Program-made: the position numbers and the translations under genes
Shown: piece by piece, positions 32,369 through 41,262 of the stretch
Position numbering within the stretch: position 1 is the first letter of the stretch
Layout: each line of letters begins with the position of its first letter
Notes under the pieces: generated by a model
Database searches by the model: none
What the model saw: the letters and a program-made list of their open reading frames with translations, nothing else
Told to the model about the DNA's origin: nothing
Source: Celerinatantimonas yamalensis
GTDB taxonomy: Bacteria; Pseudomonadota; Gammaproteobacteria; Enterobacterales; Celerinatantimonadaceae
Reading direction: 5' to 3'
Assembly: GCF_046054155.1 (NCBI RefSeq)
Contig: NZ_JBEQCT010000014.1
Location: 1-57,167, forward strand
DNA: 57,167 nucleotides

Positions 32369-33202
32369 ATGGATATAATCAGTCATGCCACCAGTTGGCT
32401 GACCAATAATGAAGGATTGGTCATCGAGTACGTCGTAAATCTAGCAGCAGCATTACTAATACTCGTTATTGGTTTTATCGCCGCAGGTCTTATCGCCTCA
32501 AGCATCGAACGGTTGATGAATAAGCGCAAAATCGACCGCACCATCAGCTCATTTACCAGCTCGATGATTAAGTACACTTTCGTTGCGTTTATTCTTATCG
32601 CCGCATTATCAAGACTCGGCGTACAAACTGCATCCTTTGTGGCCATCTTAGGTGCAGCGGGTTTGGCCGTTGGTTTAGCCCTGCAAGGTAGTCTCTCAAA
32701 CTTTGCAGCAGGGGTGCTCATTGTTGGCTTTCGCCCCTTTCGCGCAGGTGACTATGTGGAAGTATCAGGCACCGCAGGTACTATCCAAGATGTCCAGATC
32801 CTAACCACAACACTCACCACACCTGATAATAAAGAGGTGATCGTTCCCAACGCCAGTATTTTTAGTGGCCATATCATCAACTACTCACGCCATGATAAGC
32901 GCCGCTTAGATTTGGTAATTGGCGTCAGCTATAAATCAGATTTAGCAAAAACTAAAGCCGTGCTCAAAGCTGTTCTTGATCAAGAACCTCGACTATTGAG
33001 CGATGAAAAAGTCACTATCGGGGTGTTAGAGCTAGCCGATAGCTCCGTCAATTTTGCGGTGCGTCCTTGGGTGAGAACCCCAGATTACTGGCCAGTGCGC
33101 TTTGACCTGCTTGAAGCGATTAAAACTGCCCTCGATGAAGCCGAAATTGAAATTCCATTCCCGCAAATGGATGTCCATTTTGATAAAAGTGAACTGCAAT
33201 AA
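32369..33202 (+). CDS. mscS: Small-conductance mechanosensitive channel
   Basis: A 277-residue MscS. It has an N-terminal hydrophobic segment (LVIEYVVNLAAALLILVIGFIAAGLI), then TM2, the pore helix GAAGLAVGLALQGSLSNFAAGVLIVGFRPFRAGDYVEVSG (about 99-138), which includes the Gly/Ala-rich TM3, and the cytoplasmic vestibule domain with the PNASIFSG and FAVRPWVRTPDYWPVRFD motifs. It releases solutes on hypo-osmotic shock. I start at 32369 (AAAGGA); the 29 further residues upstream are unlikely. Confidence 0.95.
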   Translation: MDIISHATSWLTNNEGLVIEYVVNLAAALLILVIGFIAAGLIASSIERLMNKRKIDRTISSFTSSMIKYTFVAFILIAALSRLGVQTASFVAILGAAGLAVGLALQGSLSNFAAGVLIVGFRPFRAGDYVEVSGTAGTIQDVQILTTTLTTPDNKEVIVPNASIFSGHIINYSRHDKRRLDLVIGVSYKSDLAKTKAVLKAVLDQEPRLLSDEKVTIGVLELADSSVNFAVRPWVRTPDYWPVRFDLLEAIKTALDEAEIEIPFPQMDVHFDKSELQ

Positions 33203-33593
33203 ACTCTTTCACAATGCGCCCTTTCAAGGGCGCTCACATCCGCTATATGATTATTCCCCTCACTCGACCACGATCAATGTTCAACAACCAAAGACTAATC
33301 ACCTGCCATATCTAATTTTTTAAGCTGATTATTTTTATAAAGTAACGTTCAACAGCGTTATTGCAACATTCGACAGCAAACACGCCATGGATGTAATAAA
33401 TTTGTTTACTTTGTGATCTTCAATATGTATGATACACACAATCAAATGGAGATGGGTAAATCTTAACCAGCTCATTTGAACATTATACTGCTCGATACAC
33501 GATGTATCGTTCTCCAAGAGTTAGACCCGAGGAACCGTGATCAAAAGGCTCTTGTAACAATGGTCAATATCATTGCCCATGAAGGAGAACACC
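33203..33593 (+). promoter_or_regulatory. Intergenic region with promoter and palindrome before small secreted peptide gene
   Basis: No gene is seen in these 390 bp. A possible sigma-70 promoter (TTTACT at 33405, 17-bp spacer, TATGAT at 33428) is present. A 17-bp inverted repeat, CGATACA-CGA-TGTATCG, lies at 33493-33509 and may be an operator. A GCGCCC/GGGCGC hairpin at 33216-33233 lies just after mscS and could end its transcript. Confidence 0.5.
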
Positions 33594-33797
33594 ATGAAAA
33601 ACTTAACTAAAATCGCTTCAACAATCGCCTTTATCGCCGCTTTAGGTGCCGTTAGCACCACTGCCATGGCTGCAACAAGTGATCAGTGTAACAACAATGA
33701 TTCACAGGCGACTCAAATAATGAGCCTCAATAGTCAGGCAACTAGCAATTGGCAAGCAACCAAAGACAAATTCCAGATTGGTCGCTACTACCATTAA
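33594..33797 (+). CDS. Small secreted (periplasmic) protein of unknown function
   Basis: A 67-residue protein with a textbook Sec signal peptide: MKNLTKIASTIAFIAALGAVSTTAMA followed by ATSDQC, with an A-M-A signal peptidase I site, leaving a mature peptide of about 41 residues (DQCNNNDSQATQIMSLNSQATSNWQATKDKFQIGRYYH). It has a strong AAGGAG before ATG 33594. A single cysteine and an N/Q/S-rich body; no family recognised. A stem-loop (GGGGCAAT/ATTGCCCC, 33835-33854) lies after it. Confidence 0.7.
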   Translation: MKNLTKIASTIAFIAALGAVSTTAMAATSDQCNNNDSQATQIMSLNSQATSNWQATKDKFQIGRYYH

Positions 33798-34042
33798 TTA
33801 AGCATTAGTTCAGCCGAATAGCGCTGCGCAATCAGGGGCAATATCAATTGCCCCAATCAACGCTTATCCATGCGAGCAACCACCTCAGTCATTCCATCGC
33901 CCTTCTCAATCTTTGAATCATTGCAGTAAAAACACCTTCAAAACGCCCATCAATCTTTGTCACTGTTTTCATATTGCACTATTTTATGGCGCCAAACATG
34001 TTAAGCATGTGTGAAATTTAACAGACTGTTAAACTTTATTTT

Positions 34043-34058
34043 AGTGACACACATCACA
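34043..34058. promoter_or_regulatory. Candidate CRP-binding site
   Basis: AGTGA-CACACA-TCACA matches the CRP consensus TGTGA-N6-TCACA at nine of ten positions. It lies about 65 bp upstream of the promoter-like sequence at 34123-34151. Confidence 0.55.
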
Positions 34059-34122
34059 ATTTAGTGTTTAATGTTTATAGAAAGTAACCGGAAGGTGATT
34101 TGATTCTGCAATAAACTCACAC

Positions 34123-34151
34123 TTGTTACATATATGTAACAGTGTTATATT
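34123..34151 (+). promoter_or_regulatory. Promoter overlapped by an 18-bp palindrome
   Basis: TTGTTA (34123-34128), a 17-bp spacer and TATATT (34146-34151) make a plausible sigma-70 promoter. The perfect palindrome TGTTACATATATGTAACA (34124-34141) covers the -35 box, so a repressor bound there would block polymerase. Confidence 0.6.
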
Positions 34152-34327
34152 GATTATGTAGATGGAAGACCTACTGGTTACCATCGCTGTAACCCTCAGC
34201 CTAAAGGTTCCCATGCCGTGGCTGCTGACCCACATATGTTCGCCAGCACCAGACTGTCAACCCATTTGACCGTTACAGCATTCTAAAAACCCTGAATGAT
34301 ACAGGTTTACCCTTCGAGGAGAATGCT
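34152..34327 (+). ncRNA. About 175-nt structured leader upstream of the 42-aa ORF
   Basis: The stretch between the promoter and the 42-codon gene has several hairpins: GGTTAC-CATCGCT-GTAACC, GTGG...CCAC around GCTGCTGA, and AACCCTG...CAGGTT just before the ribosome-binding site. It is too long to be an ordinary 5' UTR. It could be a riboswitch or other regulatory leader; I do not match it to any known class. Confidence 0.4.
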
Positions 34328-34456
34328 ATGAAATTGATTATTGAATTTTTTAATGCCGTGATTATTGCCACTGTTGGTTTATTTAGCTTAGAAGCGATCA
34401 GCGTCCAATATAATACCCGCTCAAATGAACGCTCAGCTTCAACACCCACCGAATAA
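34328..34456 (+). CDS. 42-residue membrane microprotein
   Basis: MKLIIEFFNAVIIATVGLFS, then LEAISVQYNTRSNERSASTPTE. One transmembrane helix (about residues 3-25) and a short hydrophilic tail. A strong GAGGAG precedes the ATG. The tight promoter, palindrome and leader upstream support that it is a real, regulated gene rather than chance. I do not recognise a family. Confidence 0.6.
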   Translation: MKLIIEFFNAVIIATVGLFSLEAISVQYNTRSNERSASTPTE

Positions 34457-34556
34457 TCGCCATCTCGACCTCAACACGAAAGTGATGATGGTAAGGCAAA
34501 ATATAATGGAACTTATGTGGATACACTACTCGTTCAGTCAACGAGTAGTGTATTGA

Positions 34557-35213
34557 TTAGTCTGCTAATTTCACGCCATACTGATGTTGATAGCCTTCAA
34601 CGGCCGCTAAGGCCTCAGGGTTTTGCCCCTGCTCTTGGAGATACGCAATCACATCTGACAACGTGACAATCGCGATGACAGCTGCACCACTATCACGCTC
34701 AACTTCCTGAATCGCTGACAATTCGCCCTGCCCACGCTCTTGACGATCCAGTGCAATCAATACCCCGGCCAGTTGGCAAGGATAATGCTCAAATAGTGCC
34801 AATGACTCACGAATCGCGGTGCCGGCGGTGATCACATCGTCTACCAACATCACATTTCCCTGTAAAGGCGAGCCCACCAAATTGCCCCCTTCACCATGGT
34901 CTTTAGCTTCTTTACGGTTAAAGCAGTAAGGTTTATCAATATCGTAGTGCTCATCCAGTGCAACCACGGTCGCGCTTGCCAACGGAATACCTTTGTAAGC
35001 AGGGCCGAATACCAGATCATACTCGACCCCAGCATCCACCAACGCCGCTGCATAAAAGCGACCTAAGCGCGCCAAATCACTGCCTCGATTAAATAACCCA
35101 GCATTAAAAAAATAAGGGCTAACACGACCAGATTTAAGGGTAAATTGACCAAACTTGAGCACCCCACGACTGAGCGCAAATTCAATAAACTCTTTTTGAT
35201 AAGCCTTCATCAT
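34557..35213 (-). CDS. pyrE: Orotate phosphoribosyltransferase
   Basis: A 218-residue PyrE, which makes OMP in pyrimidine synthesis. FGQFTLKSGRVSPYFFNAGLF (about 22-42), GPAYKGIPLASATVVAL (about 70-86), and the PRPP motif VMLVDDVITAGTAIRESL (about 122-139). Two consecutive ATG codons (35213 and 35210) can start it; the first overlaps the rph stop (ATGA), as in rph-pyrE operons of enterobacteria and vibrios. Confidence 0.96.
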   Translation of the reverse strand: MMKAYQKEFIEFALSRGVLKFGQFTLKSGRVSPYFFNAGLFNRGSDLARLGRFYAAALVDAGVEYDLVFGPAYKGIPLASATVVALDEHYDIDKPYCFNRKEAKDHGEGGNLVGSPLQGNVMLVDDVITAGTAIRESLALFEHYPCQLAGVLIALDRQERGQGELSAIQEVERDSGAAVIAIVTLSDVIAYLQEQGQNPEALAAVEGYQHQYGVKLAD

Positions 35214-35941
35214 TGTCCCTTATGGTTTTCATTAAGCACTTGGCGCTGCAGTTCAAAAATCGAATCAATGCCGCCTTTCGCTAGTGCCAACAGTTTTAAC
35301 AATTCATCATGACTAAATGGTTCACCTTCAGCCGTGCCTTGAACCTCAATCATGCGGCCATCTTCACTCATCACCACATTCATATCTGTTTGCGCATTGG
35401 AATCTTCAACGTATTCCAGATCGCAACGTGGCTCACCATCAACAATCCCTACGGACACGGCTGCAATCAGATACTTCATGGGGTTCACTTTCAATTTGCC
35501 TTTTTGTTGCAACCACCAAATCGCATCCATCAACGCCACACACGCCCCCGTAATCGATGCAGTGCGCGTACCACCATCGGCTTGCAATACATCACAATCG
35601 AGGGTAATGGTGACCTCACCCAATGCTTTCAGATCAACCGCAGCGCGTAATGAGCGGCCAATCAAACGCTGAATTTCCAAGGTCCGACCGCCCTGTTTGC
35701 CGCGGGAAGCTTCACGCGCCATCCGCGATCCGGTCGAACGAGGGAGCATCCCATATTCAGCCGTAATCCAGCCCTGTCCCTTACCTTTCAAAAAGCGTGG
35801 CACACCATCTTCAACGGTCGCCGTACATAACACTTGGGTATCCCCGAAAGTGACCAGTACTGACCCTTCCGCGTGGCGAGTGTAGTGACGAGTGATTGAA
35901 ATCGGGCGAACATCGCTTAACGCTCTGTCATTTGGACGCAT
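35210..35941 (-). CDS. rph: Ribonuclease PH
   Basis: RNase PH of about 243 residues, a phosphorolytic 3' exonuclease that trims tRNA precursors. MRPNDRALSDVRPISITRHYTRHAEGSVLVTFGDTQVLCTATVEDGVPRFLKGKGQGWITAEYGMLPRSTGSR is the normal N-terminus, and GGTRTASITGACVALMDA is conserved. It reads intact, unlike the frameshifted rph of E. coli K-12. Start chosen at 35941 (35944 is equally possible, AAGG before it). Coupled to pyrE. Confidence 0.95.
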   Translation of the reverse strand: MRPNDRALSDVRPISITRHYTRHAEGSVLVTFGDTQVLCTATVEDGVPRFLKGKGQGWITAEYGMLPRSTGSRMAREASRGKQGGRTLEIQRLIGRSLRAAVDLKALGEVTITLDCDVLQADGGTRTASITGACVALMDAIWWLQQKGKLKVNPMKYLIAAVSVGIVDGEPRCDLEYVEDSNAQTDMNVVMSEDGRMIEVQGTAEGEPFSHDELLKLLALAKGGIDSIFELQRQVLNENHKGQ

Positions 35942-36071
35942 CATAATTACCTTGTAGCATGAGAGATATGACAAATTATACGGATTTTCTCCGCCCTCGG
36001 CCATGAATCACACTGACGAGTCAGTTGATAATCGTTATAATCGAGTAAATTTTCCTCATGGACTCAATTGA

Positions 36072-36932
36072 ATGATTCATAGTATGACCGGATATGCCCG
36101 CCGCGAAATTTCAGGCGATTGGGGCACTGCTGTCTGGGAGATCCGCAGCGTCAATCAACGTTATCTAGAAACTTACTGGCGGATGCCAGAAAATTTTCGC
36201 GGCCTTGAGCCCCAACTACGCGACAAAATTCGTAAACAACTGCAGCGAGGCAAAGTTGAGAACAATCTACGCTTTGAATCCAACCAACATCAGCAAGGCG
36301 AACTCAAACTCAATAAAACCCTAGCCAATCAGCTTATTCAAAGTGCCGAGTGGGTTCAGCAGCAATCCGGTGGGCAGATCAACCCCGTCGATATTTTACG
36401 CTGGCCAGGCGTGATGGAAACCCCAGAGCAAGATACCGACACCATTAGCCAAGAGTTAGTCACAGCCTGGCAGGAAACAGTCACTGACTTTATCGCCAGC
36501 CGTGCTAGTGAAGGGGATAAGATCCAAACCATGATCGAAACCCGCTTAAATACCATCACCGAGCAGGCTGCATTTGTCCGTTCACGTCTTCCCCAGGTCA
36601 TCGAATGGCAACGAGAAAAACTACGCACTCGTTTAAGCGAAGTGATGGCAGAGCTGGATGAAGGCCGGGTTGAACAAGAGATCATTTTATTGGCGCAAAA
36701 ACTCGATGTTGCCGAAGAATTAGACCGCCTCGACGCGCACGTCAGCGAAACTTACGCCATCTTAAAAAAAGGCGGTCCTTGCGGCCGACGCCTCGATTTT
36801 ATGATGCAAGAGTTCAACCGCGAAGCGAACACCTTAGCCTCTAAATCCATCGACGCCGAAATCACCAAAGCCGCCGTGGAACTGAAAGTGCTGATTGAAC
36901 AGATGCGCGAGCAGATACAGAATATTGAATAA
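36072..36932 (+). CDS. yicC: YicC/YloC family endoribonuclease
   Basis: A 286-residue YicC. It starts MIHSMTGYARREISGDWGTAVWEIRSVNQRYLETYWRMPENFRGLEPQLR and ends ELKVLIEQMREQIQNIE, the typical YicC termini. Family members are endoribonucleases linked to small-RNA decay. Its 3' end is known as an integration site of genomic islands in vibrios, and an integrase remnant begins about 170 bp downstream here. Confidence 0.94.
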   Translation: MIHSMTGYARREISGDWGTAVWEIRSVNQRYLETYWRMPENFRGLEPQLRDKIRKQLQRGKVENNLRFESNQHQQGELKLNKTLANQLIQSAEWVQQQSGGQINPVDILRWPGVMETPEQDTDTISQELVTAWQETVTDFIASRASEGDKIQTMIETRLNTITEQAAFVRSRLPQVIEWQREKLRTRLSEVMAELDEGRVEQEIILLAQKLDVAEELDRLDAHVSETYAILKKGGPCGRRLDFMMQEFNREANTLASKSIDAEITKAAVELKVLIEQMREQIQNIE

Positions 36933-36966
36933 TTTTCCCTTGTTTTCCAAAGTGTTACAGTCTATT

Positions 36967-36994
36967 ACAAAGCCCTATATTTAAAGGGCTTTGT
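36967..36994 (+). terminator. Intrinsic terminator after yicC
   Basis: ACAAAGCCC/GGGCTTTGT hairpin with an eight- to ten-base loop followed by ATTTTTATT. It lies 34 bp after the yicC stop. Confidence 0.85.
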
Positions 36995-37103
36995 ATTTTT
37001 ATTCCGCTCTTACCCGTTTCATCTTGTTTCACCCAAGCGGTGAGTTAACTGGTGAGTAATGCCTCGCTATACTTACATCAAATGGTGAGTATTTGGAAGT
37101 CAT

Positions 37104-37612
37104 GTGGCATCTATGACAGCAAAGCAGGTGGCCGCACTTGCAAAATCAGGTGAACCAACTAGAAAGTCCGACGGAAAAGGACTCTACTTTGTCGTTCCAG
37201 ATTCAGGAGCGCCCTACTGGGCCCTTCGATATAGTGGAAACGGTAAACGTAAACAAATGACTCTGAGTCAGTACCCAGGCATGTCTTTGGCCGATGCAAG
37301 ATCAGAAGCCGAAGTTTTCAAACGTGACTTAAGGCAAGGAGTAGATCCCCTCATTGCAAAACAGCGTCAAAAGTGGACTGGAATCATATCGGTCGATGAT
37401 TTATTTGAGGATTGGTATAAAAATGATTTAGCGCCAGGCTAAAGCATCCCAACATTCCAGCTCGAATATATCGGAAGGAGATTAAGCCAGTAATTGGCGA
37501 GTTTAAAATTCAGGACGTAACGGCTCTAGATGTTCGAGAGATAATTCAAAGAGTTAGGGATAGTGGCCGTCTAACCATTGCAAATGATACGCTTGGCTAT
37601 GTAGTGGTCAAT
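37104..37612 (+). pseudogene. P4-type tyrosine integrase, N-terminal remnant (frameshifted)
   Basis: The first 112 codons are the DUF4102/Arm-binding N-terminal domain of P4-type island integrases: SDGKGLYFVVPDSGAPYWALRYSGNGKRKQMTLSQYPGMSLADARSEAEVFKRDLRQGVDPL. A frameshift near 37440 follows, and the other frame continues NIPARIYRKEIKPVIGEFKIQDVTALDVREIIQRVRDSGR to about 37612, where the sequence switches to hsdS. The catalytic C-terminus (R-H-R-Y) is missing. The position right after yicC fits a yicC-integrating island. Confidence 0.8.
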
Positions 37613-37617
37613 CAGTT

Positions 37618-38163
37618 CCAAAAGCCGAATCTGGCATCCCCCTCATAACAGCAAGGAATGTGAGAGCGGGTTATATAGACTTCAGTAATCAAGAATATAT
37701 TGATAATGAAGCGTTTGAGAGCTGGATGACGAGAGGGATTCCTCAGTTTGGAGACATTCTATTTACAACAGAAGCTCCGCTAGGAATGGCCTGTAAATAT
37801 CCCAAAGATGGGGTATTTGGTGTTGGACAACGAACCGTGACATTACGAGTAAACGAAAAGTTAAATTCTGATTTTTTACTATATTTTCTTCTGTCAGAAA
37901 AAGGGCAACTTTTAATTGATTTAAGGTCGTCTGGCTCAACTGCAAAAGGCATCAAATCTAGCGAACTAAAGAAAATTAAAGTCTATTTTCCTGTTATTGT
38001 TGAAGAGCAACAAAAAATCGCCTCAGCCCTCACTGCAGTCGATAAAGAAATCAAACTACTCGAAGTCAAACTGACGCATTTCAAGCAAGAGAAAAAGGCA
38101 TTGATGCAGCAGTTGTTAACAGGGAAGCGCAGAGTGAAAGTGGATGATAAGGAAGTTTCATGA
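37618..38163 (+). pseudogene. hsdS: Type I restriction specificity subunit HsdS, C-terminal part
   Basis: About 180 codons of a specificity subunit: SGIPLITARNVRAGYIDF, then DILFTTEAPLGMACKYPK, then FLLYFLLSEKGQLLIDLRSSGSTAKGIKSSELKKIKVYFPVIVEEQQKIASALTAVDKEIKLLEVKLTHFKQEKKALMQQLLTGKRRV. It has one target-recognition domain and the C-terminal coiled coil; the first domain and hsdM are absent, so it cannot work as a normal HsdS. It overlaps the next gene by ATGA. Confidence 0.82.
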
Positions 38164-39047
38164 TCAACCATAAAAGACCACGGACTATTCAAATTTTTCT
38201 ACCTAGTGGCGACCCTGCGGGGATTCGCATTGCTGAGCAAACAACATCGATTATTCGTTTAATTGAAGTGCCGCGCAGTGACATTGCTGAGTTTGTAAAA
38301 ATGCCTGAAGCCAAACAAGTTGGACTGTATTTTTTAGTCTCTGGCGATAGTAAAGACGAGCTGTATATTGGGCAGTCGGGCGATGTGGGTAGCCGATTAA
38401 TGCAGCACTACAAAGATGAAAAAAAGGATTGGGAGCGAGCATTGGTATTGGTGTCGCTCACAAATAACTTAACCCAAACCCATGTGCTGTATTTAGAATC
38501 TCTGTCGATAGAAAAAGCAAAACACTGTCAGCGTTATGAGCTACTTAATGGTAATGGCGGGCAAAAACCTTACACGCCTATTCCGCTTAAAGCGGATTGT
38601 GATGAAATTCATGAAATTGGCAGTTTGTTGTTAGCCACCCTTGGCTACCCCATTTTTGAACCACTGACAGAAGCATCACCGACCAAAACCGAACAAGTCT
38701 TTTCATGCAGTCGCACTGGAGTTGATGCTAAAGGTATTTACACTAATGAGGGAATGGTAGTATTAAAAGGCTCGTCAGCCCCCATGATCACGAAGCGCAA
38801 AACAGAACAACGCTTTTATGATAAGCGCGACCAGCTATTAGCCAAAGGGGTTATTGCAGAGCAAAATGGTCGCTTTGTATTTCAGCGAGATTACCTGTTC
38901 CCCACCCCCAGTGGTGCTTCGATGTTTTTGTTACTCGCCAGCTCTAATGGTTGGGTTGACTGGAAAACAGAGCAAGGGATTACATTACACGACCATCAAG
39001 GTCGTACACTTGAGTCAGCCAGTGAGCAGATAAATAACATTGGCTAA
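38160..39047 (+). CDS. GIY-YIG nuclease-like protein with DUF4357
   Basis: A 295-residue protein. The GIY-YIG-like domain is GLYFLVSG..., then ELYIGQSGDVGSRLMQHYKD (about 71-92), with a YLESLSIEKA glutamate near 121. The C-terminal DUF4357 is seen as VDAKGIYTNEGMVVLKGSSAP and DYLFPTPSGASMFLLLASSNGWVDWKTEQGITL. This family usually lies beside type I restriction operons. It starts in the hsdS stop (ATGA). It is not decayed although its neighbours are. Confidence 0.82.
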   Translation: MINHKRPRTIQIFLPSGDPAGIRIAEQTTSIIRLIEVPRSDIAEFVKMPEAKQVGLYFLVSGDSKDELYIGQSGDVGSRLMQHYKDEKKDWERALVLVSLTNNLTQTHVLYLESLSIEKAKHCQRYELLNGNGGQKPYTPIPLKADCDEIHEIGSLLLATLGYPIFEPLTEASPTKTEQVFSCSRTGVDAKGIYTNEGMVVLKGSSAPMITKRKTEQRFYDKRDQLLAKGVIAEQNGRFVFQRDYLFPTPSGASMFLLLASSNGWVDWKTEQGITLHDHQGRTLESASEQINNIG

Positions 39048-39067
39048 GCAGTAAAGGTTCAGAATTA

Positions 39068-39970
39068 ATGAATAAAATTTTAATGACAGGCCATTTAGGA
39101 CTGATTGGGCGTCATTTATCCCCCCTATTATCTCAACTTGGTTATGAAGTGATTGGCTTTGATATTGCTGATGGAACGGGTGATATTTGTAATACATGGC
39201 AGTTAAGCCAAGCATTAAATGAATGCTGTGGCGTAATACATTTAGCGGCTGTTTCGCGTGTAGTTTGGGCGCAGAACGATCCTGAAAAGTGCTGGAAAAC
39301 TAATGCACTCGCCAGTGAGCAACTTCTTAAATTAGCAGCAAACAGTACACATAAACCTTGGGTACTGGTTGCCAGTAGCCGTGAGGTTTATGGCGAGCCA
39401 AAAACTTTACCCGTCACAGAAACCATGCCTTTAGTACCGGCTAATATTTATGGTCGTTCTAAGCTTTACATGGAAGATGCCGCATTAAGCGCACGCAGTG
39501 CGGGTATTAACACCGCTATAGTTAGGTTAGCTAACGTGTATGGCTGCACGCTTGACCATGAAGATAGAGTATTACCAGCGTTTAGCAAAAATGCGGCGTT
39601 AGGCGTTGATTTACGTGTTGATGGCTTTGAGCATTTATTTGATTTTACCCATGTAGATGACACAGTAGCTGGTTTAGTCAAAGCCGTCACATTATTAAAT
39701 GAAGGTGAAAAACAATTACCCCCCATTCATTTATTACCTGGACATGGCACAACCTTAAAAGAAGCGGCACAAATAGCCATTACCGCTGCAAATAGCTCAT
39801 CAACCATTATTGAGTCAGCGTCTCGTACTTACGATGTAACTCGGTTTATTGGCGACCCATCTCGCGCTAAATCGCTACTTGGTTGGCATGCTAGTGTTCT
39901 ACCTGAACAAGGGATTGCAAGGTTAGTTGACGCATATAATAAAAAATTAAAATTAGGAGCGCATTCGTGA
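39068..39970 (+). CDS. NAD(P)-dependent epimerase/dehydratase (SDR)
   Basis: A 300-residue extended SDR. The NAD-binding motif is TGHLGLIGRHL (about 7-17), then GVIHLAAVSRV, SSREVYGEP and the catalytic YGRSKLYMED (YxxxK, about 137-146). Such enzymes change nucleotide sugars (epimerase, dehydratase or reductase). First gene of the five-gene island operon (epimerase-GT4-radical SAM-WG/OMT-phosphatase). Ends in a GTGA overlap with the next gene. Confidence 0.88.
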   Translation: MNKILMTGHLGLIGRHLSPLLSQLGYEVIGFDIADGTGDICNTWQLSQALNECCGVIHLAAVSRVVWAQNDPEKCWKTNALASEQLLKLAANSTHKPWVLVASSREVYGEPKTLPVTETMPLVPANIYGRSKLYMEDAALSARSAGINTAIVRLANVYGCTLDHEDRVLPAFSKNAALGVDLRVDGFEHLFDFTHVDDTVAGLVKAVTLLNEGEKQLPPIHLLPGHGTTLKEAAQIAITAANSSSTIIESASRTYDVTRFIGDPSRAKSLLGWHASVLPEQGIARLVDAYNKKLKLGAHS

Positions 39971-41262
39971 AAATATTAAAAGTCATCCATGGCTACCCTA
40001 TGCTGTATAACGCAGGTTCTGAAGTTTATTCTCAAACTATTTGTCATGGGTTGGTTAAAAAAGGGCATGAGGTTCGTGTGTTTACCCGTGAAGAAGATGC
40101 ATTTAGGCCCGATGGCGATATAAGAATTAGCTATGATGATTATGTGCCTGAAATTGTATTACACCTTGTTAATAACCCTCGCCATAGAGATAGATATCGT
40201 TTAGCGATTATAGACCAAAAATTTGCCGAATTATTAGATGAATATTGCCCTGATATTGTTCATATTGGTCATTTGAATCATTTGTCGACCTCTTTGGTGT
40301 TTGAAGCAAAAAAACGCAATATCCCTGTTGTTTATACGTTGCATGATTACTGGCTGATGTGCCCGCGTGGGCAGTTTATGCAAATGCACTCTGCTGACGA
40401 CAATCTTTGGGCGGCATGTGACGGACAAGAAAATAAAAAATGTGCCACACAATGTTATGCCCGTTATTTTTCAGGCGATAAAGAAGAGTTAGACCAAGAT
40501 ATTGCTTACTGGAAAAACTGGGTTGAACGCAGAATGCGCCACGTAAAAGAGGTTATTGAGCATGTTGACCTATTTATTTCGCCTGCCAAATATTTAAAAA
40601 ACCGTTACGAAAAAGACTTTGGCTTGCCAAAAGATAAAAGCATTTACTTAGATTACGGTTTTGATCGCTCTCGTATGTTAGGCCGTAAGCGAGCTGAAGT
40701 CGAACCATTTACTTTTGGGTATATTGGTACGCACATTCCGGCTAAGGGTATTCATCAATTAATTGAGGCATTTGGTAAAATAAAAGGTGATGCCATTTTA
40801 CGTATTTGGGGCCGTGATAGAGGTCAAGATTCTCGTGCATTGCGTGCTATTGCTAAAACATTGCCAGTCGAAAAACGAAACCGTATTCAGTGGATGCCAG
40901 AGTATGAAAACCAGAAAATTGCTGTTGATGTATTTAGCAAAACCGATGCGATTGTGACGCCTTCGGTTTGGGTTGAGAATTCTCCGCTTGTTATACATGA
41001 AGCGCAGCAGTCAAAAGTGCCAGTGATTACAGCCAACGATGGCGGTATGGGTGAGTATGTTATAGATGGTGTAAACGGTCTAACCTATGAGCATAGGAAT
41101 GTTGATGCGTTAGCTCAAAAAATGCAGGTGTTTGTTGATGATCCATTGTATGCAAGACAGCTTGGTGAAAAAGGTTATGCATTTAGTGATGATGGTGAAA
41201 TTCCTTGCATAGACCAGCATATTATTGACTTAGAGGCGTGCTACAAGGAGTTAATGCAATGA
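39967..41262 (+). CDS. Glycosyltransferase family 4
   Basis: A 431-residue GT-B fold glycosyltransferase. The N-terminal domain reads KILKVIHGYPMLYNAGSEVYSQTICHGLVKKGHEVRVFTREED, and YTLHDYWLMCPRG is near 123-135. The C-terminal part has FTFGYIGTHIPAKGIHQLIEAFGKI, then DAIVTPSVWVENSPLVIHEAQQSKVPVITANDGGMGEYV (about 336-374), the E-x7-E-like GT4 donor site. Cysteines cluster in CDGQENKKCATQC (about 157-169), a possible metal site. It starts with GTG 39967 and overlaps the radical SAM gene. Confidence 0.88.
   Translation: MKILKVIHGYPMLYNAGSEVYSQTICHGLVKKGHEVRVFTREEDAFRPDGDIRISYDDYVPEIVLHLVNNPRHRDRYRLAIIDQKFAELLDEYCPDIVHIGHLNHLSTSLVFEAKKRNIPVVYTLHDYWLMCPRGQFMQMHSADDNLWAACDGQENKKCATQCYARYFSGDKEELDQDIAYWKNWVERRMRHVKEVIEHVDLFISPAKYLKNRYEKDFGLPKDKSIYLDYGFDRSRMLGRKRAEVEPFTFGYIGTHIPAKGIHQLIEAFGKIKGDAILRIWGRDRGQDSRALRAIAKTLPVEKRNRIQWMPEYENQKIAVDVFSKTDAIVTPSVWVENSPLVIHEAQQSKVPVITANDGGMGEYVIDGVNGLTYEHRNVDALAQKMQVFVDDPLYARQLGEKGYAFSDDGEIPCIDQHIIDLEACYKELMQ

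Noticed and set aside
33216..33233. GCGCCC/GGGCGC hairpin after mscS as a firm terminator
   Set aside because: There is no T-run after it, so it is only mentioned in the region entry.
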